Below are positions 1 through 10,089 of a stretch of 64,000 bases of DNA, one piece after another. The position numbers and the translations under genes were made by a program. Where the stretch lies: positions 27,752-91,751 of the forward strand of contig JADNRV010000197.1 in assembly GCA_015499995.1 (NCBI GenBank), written 5' to 3'. The stretch's first letter is position 1. Each line of letters starts with the position of its first letter. The DNA is from Flammula alnicola. Its lineage: Eukaryota; Basidiomycota; Agaricomycetes; Agaricales; Strophariaceae. Under the pieces are notes generated by a model that made no database searches, was not told the origin of the DNA, and was given only the letters and a program-made list of their open reading frames with translations.

Positions 1-333
1 TTGAACAGCAGCGAGTCCCTCAGGCCAACACCCGTCAAAGGCGGGCCTTGGCTCCTTGTAGGCGGTCAGACCTCTCAGCTCTTTGCCCGCATGTGCCGTT
101 TAATTACAAATCATGCTCCGATCGGCTCGTACTATGAGCGGTTCAAAATCGATGACCCTAGGGCCCTCGGTTGCGAGTGTGGGGTTTATCCTCAGACCCG
201 CAATCATATCTTCAAGTGCAAGAAACAGCCTTGGACTCGCCGGAAGCCGAAATTCATTTCGGAGCTGGCGACATATTTGTTGAAGCACCCTATGGCGTTC
301 TCTTTCAAACAGCACCCCGCTGGAGTCGGATGA
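1..333 (+). pseudogene. ORF2 C-terminus with terminal zinc knuckle (fragment)
   Basis: The reading frame is open from the window edge to the stop at 331-333. It encodes the C-terminal part of a retrotransposon ORF2. Visible motifs are a conserved block around 'MCRLITNHAPIGSYYERF' and a cysteine/histidine cluster CxCG...H..KC (roughly residues 58-73), the usual nucleic-acid-binding tail that follows the RNase H-like domain in basidiomycete non-LTR elements. It is clearly similar to residues 270-364 of the copy at 1225-2319. The upstream polymerase domain lies outside the window, so completeness cannot be judged. Confidence 0.75.
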
Positions 334-840
334 GGGACTTTGGGCGGGGGGTAATCCTGGGTGTGGGCGGGGCTGCGGCCCAAGACCTGCTGCTCACAGG
401 TGTTTGTTCGGTGTCCGACAGGTTCCGCAAGGGGCTCAGGGTCTGGTCATCCCAGATCTGGCTTGTCGGCCCTCGTGGGTGGCTTGTCTGAAGCATCGTT
501 CAGGACCTGGCTTAATGGACAGCTTTGGGCCCTGCTTAGCTATGACCACATCAATTTTACCATTTAATCGGGCAGAGCCGGGCAGGCTCTGCTCGCATCT
601 GGGTGACCCTCCTGTCCATCCCAAATCTTATGTGCCATATGTTGGTAGCATTAACAATGCCAATGTTAGGCTTTCTCTTGGTGTAAGCCAAGCTTTCTGG
701 GTGTTGAGCGGCTGCACCGTCGAGCACAATTTTTACTTTACGGACACTTAGTATACTGGCTGGGTCGTTTGTATTACATAGAGACCAGACTGTTGTTGTA
801 CACTGCTATAAAATTGTTAGATTAAAAAAAAAAAAAAAAA
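1..840 (+). mobile_element. 3' end of a non-LTR retrotransposon, copy 1
   Basis: This is the 3' tail of a LINE-type element cut by the window edge. It holds the last part of ORF2 (1-333), about 490 bases of 3' UTR, and an A-run at 823-840. A second copy at 1216-2884 has the same ORF2 tail and UTR order, and its UTR ends in a similar ATAAAATTGTT...A-run, which confirms the boundary. The segment after the A-run is unrelated antisense element DNA. Confidence 0.8.
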
Positions 841-1005
841 GTGAGTGAGGAGTGAGTGAGGAGTGGGACCACGATTTAACCAGAAATCACGTACCTCAGC
901 ATATTTCACAGTGATCCATTCATGATCAAAGCAGTGTCGCCAGAACGAGCACTTGCTTGAAGAGTCCCAATGATCTTTGCGGCACGAAGGGCACTGCGCA
1001 GAGTG
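841..1005 (-). pseudogene. ORF1 (gag-like) C-terminal fragment of a non-LTR element
   Basis: On the minus strand this fragment encodes a zinc knuckle of the form CPSCxxxHxxxxxxC followed by a WRH.FDxEWI..KYAEV tail. The same tail occurs at 5795-5870, where it directly precedes the endonuclease ORF. It is the end of ORF1, an RNA-binding gag-like protein. The fragment is cut on its N-terminal side at 1005/1006 by an LTR piece and begins beside the poly(A) of copy 1, so it is not functional. Confidence 0.6.
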
Positions 1006-1215
1006 TGTTAAAGGTGGCAAGCACGAGAACGTGTGACGCAGCTGTGTGCCTAATATGAGCAATTTGAAGCAAGGGACACAGGAGCTATAGTAAGCTGAAG
1101 TCCAGAGTGAGTAACTAATTGTATTGGGCAAAATACTAACTACTTGCCTGAAGTCCAGAGTGAGTAAATAAGGACTTCTGGAAAATGTCAAAAGACTTTA
1201 TATACAAAATAGAAT
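1006..1215 (-). repeat. Truncated Copia-type LTR (reverse orientation)
   Basis: This is the reverse complement of the 3' half of the LTR at 6128-6506. It shares the TATAAAGTCTTTTGACATT promoter-like block, the twice-repeated TTACTCACTCTGGACTTCAG motif and the terminal TTTAACA. The end facing 1006 is intact (TGTTAAA); the other end is lost at about 1215. Confidence 0.7.
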
Positions 1216-2884
1216 CGCCGCAAGGTGGTGGGTGGTCTTATGGATAATGTCAATTATTCCACTGTCCCTGTTGAGTCCACTGAGCCTTTCGCTCTGGAGG
1301 CTCAGCCAGGTTATCGACTTCTTGATCAGTATGCTGATCAGTTCAAGTGGCTTTCCAAGCCTCGCTTTAGCAGGTCTGAAGATCCTGAAGCAGCCTGGAA
1401 GCTTATTTTGGATGCATCTCTCGAGTCTCTCGAGGACGATCCAGATGCTGCATACGCTGGTGTCAATGGTTCCTGCCCTCCGGGGTGGCAGGCCACCACT
1501 AGTGTAGTTATTAAATGGCAGGGCGCTCAGGTTTATTCTGGGTGTCATGCTGCCAGAAGGGCCTCATCTACAGATGCAGAGCTCTTCGCTATTCGCGTGG
1601 CCATCTCCAATGCTGTCGGCTTTGGGAATGTTAAGCACATTACCATTTTCACTGATGCGATGCATGCTGCTTGCCTATCGGTGGACCTTTTGCCACACTC
1701 CTTTCAGAGTCAGTCTCTGATGGTATGTCGCATACTTGAACCTTGGTTTGGGTGCTCGCCTGACCACAAGGTTACTTTTATCGAGTTCCCCTCTGATATG
1801 GAGTGGGGGATTCAAGATGAAGCACATGATCTCGTGGCTGGTATGCGCAGCACCACCATCATTCCTACCACCAAACTCTCTCTCCAGTATGTCCGTGACT
1901 TTGTGGACAAATCAGCACATGCGGATTGGAAGACTCAGGTCTCCGATCAGCCTTATCTGTTGGGCTCTAATTTTATGAGCATTCAAGGGTTAAACAGGGA
2001 CCCTGTCCAGCCGACTCCCACTCGCAGGGGGCCTTGGCTTGAATCTGGCAATGAGAGTGTTTCGCTCTTCACCCGCATGTGCCGTCTAATCACTAATCAT
2101 GCTCCGATCAGCTCGTATTATGAGTGGTTCAAAATTGATGACCCTAGGGCCCTCAATTGTGAGTGTGGGGTTTATTCTCACACCTGCGATCATATATTCA
2201 AGTGCAAGAAACAGCCTTGGACACGCCAGAAGCCGAAACTCGTTTCAGAGCTGGTGACTTATCTGAAGGAACACCCCATGGCATTTGCCTTCTCCTGGCA
2301 CCCAGCTGGAGTCAGATGAGGGACTCTGGGAGAGGGGCAATCCTGATCGTGGAGTGGGCCACGGTCAAATCTACTCGACTACCCATGATGTGTTTCCATT
2401 TGGTGGCGGCAAAGTTCTGCAAGTGCCTAGGGCCCTGGTTGTCCCAGAGCCGGTGGCGTCGACTCTCTGAGCTAGTGTTATGTGCCGCTGATGGAGGACC
2501 CAGTTCAGTGGACAGTGGTGGGGGCTTCAGCTCCTGCTTAGCTATTACAACGTAAATTTTACCATTGAACCGGGGAGGGTCTGGCAGGCTCTCTTCGCTT
2601 TCGGGTGACCCCCCCCCTCCCATCCCAATACTCTTCTCTGCTGTTCGTGCAGTAGCATTAACAACGCCGCAATGACGGACAATCTGTAGTTGCGAGACTA
2701 CTTATATTAGTTTCAGGCGGCTGCGCTGTCTTGCCCGCGCCGCGCTTGCGCGCATCGCATGCTCCCCAGGGAGCTTAATTCCTTTCTTTTTTTTCGTGTA
2801 ATTACCGTTGCTCATTTGTATTAGTTAGGATCCGGACTGCTTTCGTGCCCCGGAATAAAATTGTTGATTTAAAAGAAAAAAAAA
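1216..2884 (+). mobile_element. 5'-truncated non-LTR retrotransposon, copy 2
   Basis: This 5'-truncated LINE-type copy contains the RNase H-like and zinc-knuckle end of ORF2 (1225-2319), a 3' UTR of about 550 bases and an A-rich tail near 2871-2884. Truncation at the 5' end and a terminal A-tail are what target-primed reverse transcription leaves. Its 3' UTR matches that of copy 1. Confidence 0.8.
1225..2319 (+). pseudogene. ORF2 RNase H-like and C-terminal domain of a non-LTR element
   Basis: The open frame of 364 codons lacks the endonuclease and reverse transcriptase that precede this region in an intact element, so it is a 5'-truncated remnant. The RNase H-like fold is seen around residues 80-215: a DAELFAIR segment carrying the acidic glutamate, an IFTDAM segment carrying the next aspartate, and a PSDMEWGI...EAHDLV block where the classical last aspartate region is degenerate. 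Residues 270-364 hold the MCRLITNHAPISSYYE block and a CECG...H..KC zinc knuckle. The frame has no internal stop, so the insertion is probably fairly young. The marked start is simply the first available codon after the truncation point. Confidence 0.75.
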
Positions 2885-3328
2885 TCTGTCAGACAAGGAG
2901 ACGTGCTGGAAAACAAGACCGTGCACAGCTGCTGATGGAGTCTAATTACGCATAATAGCTGTCTTAAGAAGAGGACCAGCCATAAACGACCGGACCGGGT
3001 GGGTGTCAGACAAGACAGAAATCCGGGCAATTGCCCTGGAGTTTAGTCGATCCAAAAGTAGATGCATGGGCAGGAGGCCCACAAGGGCAGCACGATGGGC
3101 CTGAACGCCTTCGGGGCAGAGTAGGAGGGTTTATTTGGTTTTGGAATAATGACCGAAAGGGACTCCTTAAATACTGATGGCCAGTAGCCCACACGCATGC
3201 AGGCATTGGCAATCGAGATGATGACCGCAACAGAATGTACTATCCCTTTCAGGTGGGACCAATTGATATGATCTGTACCCGGCGAGGATAAGCTCGAACA
3301 TCCAGAGAGAGCCTCTGTAAGTTCGAGC
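2885..3328 (-). pseudogene. Reverse transcriptase fragment (ORF2 continuation)
   Basis: Read on the minus strand this is the N-terminal reverse transcriptase region of the ORF2 whose endonuclease lies at 4444-5794. The segment 'INWSHLKGIVHSV' followed by 'IIPKPNKPSYS...FRPIVL' is the typical start of a non-LTR RT domain. Frame changes near 3258 and stops before 2950 show decay. It was split from its upstream half by the TIR element at 3329-4443. Removing that element and one copy of the 8-bp duplication brings the two halves together in a sensible order. Confidence 0.7.
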
Positions 3329-4443
3329 GAGGTCTTTACCCTCCCTCACCTATTCCTGGTGGACTCCGGATGGACTCCGGCGGAGTGGAGTAGTCCATGT
3401 GGAGTCCATGTGTGCTTTTTTTTGGCTGACAGCCCTGCCAAATTTTATACTGGACTCCACCAGGAGTCCAGATGGAGTCCTGACAAACTCCGGAGACTCT
3501 ATATGGAGTCCCTGGAGTCCGCTGGTTTTATAGTAGAACAGGAGTACTAGGAGTTCAGATGGAGTCCAACAGGAGTCCAGGTGGTCCAACAGGAGTCTCG
3601 TGATTTTCTTTTGGGGAAACACTAGTTATTTTTAGCAACAATGTGAAAATTAGATACTATTACATAAAATGACATCAAAGTGACACAGTGGAACCTATTT
3701 ATAATCAAGAAATTCCATATTTGGCAAATGCAAATTTCAAAAGACTCACGTTCGGTCGAGTATTTTGCGTTTTTCTCACTGACCAAAGCACCTATTAATA
3801 TAATTGTTGCATATTCAGGGTTCTGGAAGCAGGCTCTATAACCACCGTTTTTGGAAAAAAGTTCCCACGATACCTGGGACCAGCCAAATAAAGCAATATA
3901 TCATGCTGATATAACCTGGTGCATGTGTATCTAGAATCTCCTTAAATTTCTGAATCTGATGGTACCCCACCTGATCCTGAATCTTGTGACTAATGTCACA
4001 AAATAAATAGATATATTACAGAAAAGGAGGTATATAGGGCGCTTTTTTGCTTGGATAGACAAGGTTCTCTGGTGTAGTGGTTAAATGGTCTGTTCTAATA
4101 GCTTTCTGAAAGCTTTGGGTTCAATTACTATTGAATGCAAACTTTTTGGTGATATTTTTTTCTGAGTTTTGTCTGAGTCCACCAGTTGAAGTTGCGTCAT
4201 TTGTGGACTCCATATGGAGTCCATCTGGAGTTTATATGGAGTCCATGTGGATTCCATCAGACTCCATGTGGACTCCATATAGACTCCACCAGACTTCATG
4301 TGGAGTCCATATGGACTCCACTTCTTCATAGTGGACTCCACCAGACTCCATGTGGAGTCCATCAGGAGTCCATCTGCACTCCGCCAATTTTATGCGGAGT
4401 CCATGGAGTCCACCAGGAATAGGTGGAGGAGGGTAAAGTACTG
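3329..4443. mobile_element. hAT-like TIR element, GGAGTCCA family, copy A
   Basis: This 1,115-bp element begins GAGGTCTTTACCCTCC and ends GGAGGGTAAAGTACTG, with inverted termini extended by CACCTATTCCTGGTGGACTCC-type sequence. Both ends carry many GGAGTCCA/TGGACTCC subterminal repeats. It is flanked by an exact 8-bp direct repeat GTTCGAGC (3321-3328 and 4444-4451), the size made by hAT transposases. No transposase frame is visible; the open frames are runs of translated subterminal repeats. It is a non-autonomous element of the same family as 11897-12988, 14290-14913, 16829-17996 and 24039-24939. It contains a tRNA-like block. Confidence 0.85.
4063..4147 (+). other. tRNA-like Pol III promoter module inside TIR element A
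   Basis: The segment has an A-box-like TGGTGTAGTGG at 4070-4080 and a B-box-like GGTTCAATTAC at 4118-4128, followed by a T5 run near 4143, the arrangement of a tRNA-derived Pol III unit. It does not fold into a full cloverleaf because the acceptor ends do not pair. The block is kept in the other full copies (for example near 17570-17650 and 24665-24745, and reversed near 12170-12260). It is probably a captured tRNA-derived SINE head rather than a working tRNA gene. Confidence 0.5.
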
Positions 4444-5794
4444 GTTCGAGCGCAGAAAAAGCAACCCACTCCCGCACGGGCATCTGGGAGATAGAGTTGA
4501 GGAGATTGGCATCAAACTCTCAGTCAGAGGCCGAGTTATAAGAGAGGGATGGCATGTCATCGCAAGGCTCTCCTTTGTATTGGATAGCCTCACATGGAGG
4601 AAGTTTGCGCTGCTGGATCCAGTTCATTAGATCCCACGGGCACTTATTAGTTGATGTGATTTCATGGATCCATTGATCAAAGAAGTCGTGCTTGACATCC
4701 TGGATGATCTTCTGGAAAGATTTCCAGTTCTCGGGAGAGCGATCCACCCGCAACTTGAGAAGGGCATCAGAGCATTCCTAGTTCCACCAGGGCTTTGATC
4801 GCCGGGTTACAAAGGCCTCCTTCCCATGGGCATCCGACGTGTTGGAGAAGATCAATGCCACAGCTTGCGCCGCGGCTTCGATCTGTTCCTCGGTAGTCAG
4901 GGGGGCTGCCAGATTGATCATCCGGAAGCCTGCACTGATAGATGCAACGAAAGCAGGAACTGCATCCGTAGGAAGAGACATCCAAACCGCCCCTTCAGGG
5001 GCAGGAGAGATGTCCAGTGTAGTCGAGATCGGAATATAATCTGATCTGAGTTGGATGTCAGGGCACCTGACAGTGGATCCATCCAATACCTGGGAAGATG
5101 GGACAAAGGCCAGATCAATCACCGTATGACGTTTGGTGTGATCTCTGGGAATATGAGTTGGTCCCGGGTTACCGAAGTCTGCCCGTTCAAAACCAAGGAG
5201 TGCCGCAGATTGCAACAAGAATCATGTGCTGGCTTCTACAGTCTGGTACCCAGGGTCCCAATCTGAAGAGTGCGCGTTGAAATCCCTGCCCATAAAATGG
5301 AACTTGGGGAGGGTATGGGCATGGGCATCGAGCCAATTAATGGCTCTGTGTGCCGCGTCCGAATAGACGTTCATCAAATAAAAGGTCTCGGCACTTGTAG
5401 AAAGTGACAGGACCTGAATGTCGGGATGATCAATCACATCCCTTCTCAAAGACGGGCGATACCGGGCCAGCCTCATCGAAACGTAGGACATGACCTGGGG
5501 CCGCGCATCGGGAGCAGAGGGGCGCACCATAGCCAACCAGTCTGGGTGGTTGGGTGCTCCAATAACATCTTCACCCTCCTTACTAGTAGCAGAGGGGGCT
5601 GATCTTATACGGCCCCATGGGGGCTCTTGGACGAATAACACATCATATATATCAGATGTCGTGCTAAGTATTACATCCAGGGAGATCCTCTCCCTGGCCA
5701 CATTCCAACTCAAAACCCTTAACTCATCCAGCATGGGGTGTACTGGCATTAAGCTACAGTGTGTGAGTGAAGGGCAGAACGACGAACAAAACAT
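4444..5794 (-). pseudogene. ORF2 apurinic-type endonuclease of a non-LTR retrotransposon
   Basis: The minus-strand frame starts at 5794 or at the internal Met near 5734 and encodes an endonuclease/exonuclease/phosphatase domain. Visible blocks are LRVLSWNVARE (N-terminal Asn), LFVQEPPWG (catalytic Glu), YLMNVYSDAA, GRDFNAHSSDWD (the usual GDFN carries an extra residue), IDLAFV and SDYIPI in place of the usual SDH. The frame shifts near 5220 and has a stop at about 4778. It then runs on to 4444, where the TIR element splits it from its RT domain. Directly upstream lie ORF1 zinc knuckles, so the original order was ORF1-ORF2. The element is dead. Confidence 0.75.
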
Positions 5795-6127
5795 TCACGT
5801 ACCTGAGCATATTTTGTGTCAATCTATTCTCGGTTGAAGCGGTGGCGCCAGAAGGGGCAAGTCTTCTCGTACACTTTATGTTCACCCCTGCAGCTTGGGC
5901 AGCAGGCGGTGTGGGGGCAGTCAGTACCCAACGGCGTTGCAAGACATGGAGGGGTAGCCTTGGGATCAGCCCGGCAGCACGAAGAAGAGATATGATGTAC
6001 CTCCTCCTCGTGGGGACCGGAGCAGCGGGCACAGCGAGGCTGCGGGGCACGGCAGCCTTGCCTGGGATGACCCCACCTCCAGCAACAAGTGCAGAGGGGG
6101 GTGCCGGGGTTGGCGGCGCTTGCTATG
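5795..6127 (-). pseudogene. ORF1 gag-like protein with three zinc knuckles (C-terminal part)
   Basis: Minus-strand translation gives three successive cysteine/histidine knuckles: CTCCWRWGHPRQGC, CARCSGPH...C and CPSCRGEHxxxxxxC. They are followed by a WRHRFNRE tail with a stop. This is the RNA-binding C-terminus of ORF1 of a non-LTR retrotransposon. The N-terminal part is missing because a Copia LTR begins at 6128, exactly where the coding match ends, so the LTR element probably inserted here. Confidence 0.65.
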
Positions 6128-6506
6128 TGTTAAAACTGCCTACTCATGTCTCCAAGTTATCTTATCTTATCTTATCTTATCTCTTATCTTATCTCTTATC
6201 TGCACTTCCTCCTTTTCACTTGTTGTGCATTTGTAGATTAGATTCTTATCATGTTCTAGATCATCTCTAGATGATCTCCAGATCATTTCTAGCTCCTTTC
6301 TATTTAGTATATAAAGTCTTTTGACATTTGCCAGAAGTCCTTAGTTACTCACTCTGGACTTCAGGCAAGTAGTTAGTACTTTGCTCAATATGATTAGTTA
6401 CTCACTCTGGACTTCAGCTCATTGTAGCTCCTGTGTCCCTCACTTCGAGTTGCTCATATTAGGTGCACAGCTGTGTCACATGTTCCCGCACTTGTCACCT
6501 TTAACA
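6128..6506 (+). repeat. 5' LTR of a Copia-type retrotransposon
   Basis: The 379-bp unit begins TGTTAAAAC and ends CCTTTAACA, giving the TG...CA termini and a short terminal inversion. Inside are a (TTATC)n microsatellite (about 6157-6200), a TATAAAG promoter-like box near 6311, and two copies of TTACTCACTCTGGACTTCAG. It is followed at once by a primer-binding site and then by gag. A reversed partial copy lies at 1006-1215. Confidence 0.75.
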
Positions 6507-6526
6507 GGTTATGGGCCCCGCGCTCT
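6507..6526 (+). other. Primer-binding site, half initiator-tRNA-Met
   Basis: The 20 bases immediately after the LTR start GGTTATGGGCCCCGC. They are nearly complementary to the anticodon arm of eukaryotic initiator tRNA-Met, which contains GGGCTCATAACC. Priming from an internally cleaved half-tRNA-iMet is characteristic of Copia elements, so this fixes both the LTR end and the superfamily. Confidence 0.6.
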
Positions 6527-6888
6527 AAGCGCTTCAAACAGGTGTTTTGCAAACGAAATCTATTGGTACATAGCTTTCATCAGGCATATTACCGCTCTTG
6601 TCTTGTACAACCCTTGCCAGGCCCGGCCTTACATTGCCGCTGCTAGTAAGGAAGAGCTTGCACGCCATTAGGGCTGAGTTACACCCAGAACAACGGTGTG
6701 GATTCCAAGTTACATACACTTTTATCTAGTTTTGCGTAGAATACTCTAGTTACACTTTTACTTCTTTTTGAGTTCGCTGCACCTACTGCTCACGGAACGC
6801 TGTACAACTCGTTTACACACATCTCCACACCATTTCACATATCCCTACTGACCCTCGACTCTCTACTCCTCACGGATCTCACACAATC

Positions 6889-7344
6889 ATGTCTTCTTCC
6901 AACACACCTCATTTCGCCAAATTGAATGCTTTAAATTATAACACTTGGTCTGGTGATATGCAGGCCTGGCTCTATGCAAACAGCATCTGGCACATTGTAA
7001 ACGGCACATCCACCAAGCCTACACTCCCTGCAACCCCTACAGCAGAGGAGACCAAAGCATTTGATGACTGGATGCTTAAATCAGACAAAGCGTCCGGAAT
7101 GATGTATATGCTTGTAGAGGATGATCAGAAGATTCATTTTAACGGAATTGAGGATGATCCGGTCAAGATCTGGACCGCTCTGCGCGATATTCATCAGCAG
7201 AAGTGTCCAGGCACACGCTTTAATGCCTATGACGACTTATTCTCCATCCAGAAGCAAGAGGATGAAACTCTTCAGACTTTGATGAATAGAGTTCATTGCT
7301 GGCCCCAATGCCGATGCCGGTCCACCTGTGAGCTCCTTCAATAA
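6889..7344 (+). pseudogene. Copia Gag N-terminal fragment
   Basis: The frame starts at the ATG at 6889, about 380 bases after the primer site. It encodes the N-terminal Gag domain of Copia elements (gag_pre/UBN2 type): an LNALNYNTWSGDMQAWL opening, an acidic middle and a WTALRDIHQQKCPGTRFNAYDDL block. Homology stops near codon 133 (about 7290). After that the frame runs by chance through unrelated antisense sequence to a stop at 7344. Protease, integrase and RT are absent, so the element is truncated on its 3' side. Confidence 0.7.
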
Positions 7345-7968
7345 TGATTGTTCATGTAGCACATGGACCGCTGCTGCTTGCCACATGCCTTGTTCGACCT
7401 GACTGGTTGATGTGGCCTTCATGACATCTGCAAGCTGGTAGATGGATTGCAACTCGCTCATGAGGTCCCAGGTGAGATCTTCATAACTTCGGCACCTTTC
7501 GCAATCGGCGGTCGGGCGGAGGCCGAAGTTGGCCTGCGGGGTCGGTACCGGTGTTTCATCCCATCAGGGATTGAGATCTTGATTGTTGTGTACCCTCAAT
7601 GCCTCGGGTAGAGTGCCGTTGTTGAGCCTCTCTCGCCGTGTCAGTCGGGCATCACCATTCCACCAATCATAAGCGTACATCGGAACAAGAGCTGTGGGAC
7701 TATCAGCAGCGATTCCTGCATCCAGTACCACCAGAAGACTGCTGTGGAATGGCAGTGGGAGCAACTCCGGACACACATGGGCCAGGCTATCGGCCAATGA
7801 TCGCATCAGGATCGGCACTTCAACAACTTGTCCGATAGCAGTCACGACACCGACATATCCAAGCAAGTAAAACTGTGGATTATGAGCATTTGGGAATTGT
7901 ATTACAGGCTTGAAAACAAACCAGCTCCTCTCAAAGAATGTGCTGCATCCATGCTTGCGCTTCAGCAT
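7240..7968 (-). pseudogene. Hypothetical protein remnant
   Basis: A minus-strand frame of about 240 codons is broken once by a TGA near 7564, and the frame continues on both sides of it. Visible parts are an ERSWFVFKPVIQFPN opening, an acidic/hydrophobic middle, an AYDWWNGDARLTRRERL segment, and a C-terminal CERCRSYEDLTWDLMSELQ stretch. I do not recognise the family. The in-frame continuation across a single stop suggests a recently inactivated gene, cut at its 3' end by the Copia fragment. It lies between a Copia fragment and a KDZ-like remnant and may belong to the latter's element. Confidence 0.35.
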
Positions 7969-8791
7969 TGGCTTTGCTGATCACAATCAGTGCCTGCTGC
8001 AGTCGAGATTCTCCATACCAGATAATTTGTTGTGTCTGGTGATGGCATTTTTCCTTCGAACCATTTTGTAGTGAAAAAGGATTGAAGCTAGCGAGTACAT
8101 TGTGCGACATGGTTGGAAGAGATTGTGGTTCAGATTAAAGACAATCAAATGTGAAATTTGCAAACAAAATGATTATGTAACTATGGTAGGGGCGATGTAT
8201 ACCGATTACCACATGTTTGCCTAGAGGCGTTGTCTGCCACCACTGCCAATTTATGCCAAAATAAATGTTTCCGGTACGCATATGCTTTGGCGCCGGCAGT
8301 AACGGCAGGTGTATCCACGGCAAACCTCCACTTGCTACTCTCCCGGGAGGAATAGCATACAGTCCACTGCATCTCATATGTGACGAGTATGAGTTCTTCA
8401 CGCCACCATTGTTTCTGTGCACGGGCACGTAGCTAGTGAACACGTTTGACTTCATTTATTTAGTAAATGTCTCTGTGATGCTGACAATGAGGGACTCACA
8501 TTCCAAAAGCGTGGCAGGGTCAGCGTCATAGAAATCAGCATCGGCATCGGCAGTGTGGCCGGTAGCACCTATGTCACTGGCACTGGCCACGATAACAGGC
8601 CCGGCACTGGGAACACTCCCAAGTCACTGCCATCTTCGTATGTGCCACAGCCAAGATAGACATAGCGAGGTGGACCCAGTTATGTTCGGATTGACAATGG
8701 CAGTGCTTGCCCGGAGATCGGTCTTTGTCAAAACTCAGAATACCCATAAGGTTTCTGGGTCGCAGCCCAATTGTACCAAGCGCGTACGGCA
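7969..8791. other. No clear gene
   Basis: A minus-strand open frame of 106 codons at 8135-8455 has no recognisable motif. The sequence around 8500-8720 contains short GGCAGTG/CACTGGCA repeats. I see no supported gene, although exons of the neighbouring minus-strand remnants could lie here. Confidence 0.4.
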
Positions 8792-9622
8792 TCACGAATA
8801 TATCCTGGCATGGAAGACAAGTTCATGTCCAATCTGATGGACATTTTGATGACCGCGAGTTCGAACTGCTTTCCGAGGTGCTGCTCTGATCACATGTGAA
8901 TAGTGAAATGAGATATCGGCAATAAGCTCCCGAAGTCGATTGAGTTGTGCATGAGCCTGCTTTTTGCAGGCCGAAATTTCGACATGGTTAAGATCACCTC
9001 CCACATTTCCATTTGATGGGAGCGACAGTTGTTGCCATTCAACAGGAATCATGTCCGTCGATTGAGGTGCCAGTGCCAGTGTCTCCTCACCTGATATTAC
9101 TTCGGCAGCCTCATCAAATTCTGCCTCATCTTCATCGATTGACGGCATCTCTGGACGTTTGTCAGGAATTTCAGCAGCCTTCTTCAGCTGCTTTAATTTG
9201 ACCAAAAGTGGCGCAAGAGCTTCACAAAGCTGTTCAATAATGTGGACTTCATCCTCCCAAGGGACAGAGCCAAGCCGCCGAACCTTGTCCTGAATATTGA
9301 TCCTTTGAATGGAATTGGGGAATAGCAAACTCGGTGCAGGGTGCTCTGATGCGACGGACGATGAGGCACATAGTTCAAGACCGGCCATTGACTGATTGGG
9401 GTCAGTGACATTCAGTCCGGCACTGGCACTGGCACTGGCACTGACAGGGCCTGGCATCTCACCGGGAGCAGGAGAAGAAGAGTGTCGACAGGGTGGAGAG
9501 GGTGGGTGCTCATCCTGTGTCACCGGAGCCTGTGGGTTAGCACTTGCAGCATTTGTGGGAGCTGCTGCTGCTCTGCCCTCATCATCGCCATCATTGTGTC
9601 CATGTATGAGCAGCAGCACCAA
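8792..9622 (-). pseudogene. KDZ-transposase-like C-terminal remnant
   Basis: A 276-codon minus-strand frame. The first about 60 residues are low complexity (Asp/Gly, Ala, Pro, Ser). Next come acidic stretches, and the C-terminal about 70 residues form a helix-rich block with QAHAQLNRLRELIADISFHY...RTRGHQNVHQIG...HARIY. That block resembles the C-terminal region of KDZ transposases of agaricomycetes, where a 'TRA...VHAV...HARIY' pattern follows the DDE core (recalled family knowledge, not an alignment). No catalytic core is visible upstream, so at best it is a fragment or a separate exon. Frameshifted coding similarity may continue to about 8640. Confidence 0.35.
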
Positions 9623-9780
9623 TCATGCTGCTGCTCCGCCCTCTTCATCGTAGTCGTCGTAGTCGTAGTCGTATACCTGCAGCACCAATTATGCTGCTGC
9701 TTTCCCCATCATCATCGCCACATCCCAGCAGCAGCAGCAGCGGTTTGGCTGCTGGTGCTGCACCCACGTTGTCATCCTCG
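9560..9780. repeat. Low-complexity CAG/GTC-rich tract
   Basis: The tract contains GCTGCTGCT-type runs, (GTAGTC)n near 9650-9672 and (CAG)n near 9727-9742. Several overlapping frames are open only because of this simple composition. Confidence 0.7.
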
Positions 9781-10089
9781 CCGTATATGAGCAGCACTCT
9801 TCTCACTTCACCACAATGTAAGCTCAGTAATCATTCTATTCGTCATCAAATCACCCTGAGCATAGTCCCTTGTTTCTATTTATATAAGACAACAATGACC
9901 ATTGCTGACACCAACCAAAAACACCAACCCCAACTGTGTTTGAGCCATGGCATGCATGTGACCCACACTTTTCATTAGTCCTTTCTTCCACTATTAGACT
10001 ACTAATATTGATTCTGGGACTTAGCACAGGCCAACATCAATCTGCTAGGATTCAGGATAGGCACAACACTCATGATGAGACCCCACTCA

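Noticed and set aside
4081..4630. Several overlapping frames reading WTPYGVHLE or MESMWSP
   Set aside because: Translated GGAGTCCA subterminal repeats of the TIR element; the same text appears at every copy.
9396..9978. Overlapping plus-strand frames rich in Cys, Ser and Ala
   Set aside because: Products of CAG/GTC simple repeats opposite the minus-strand remnant.
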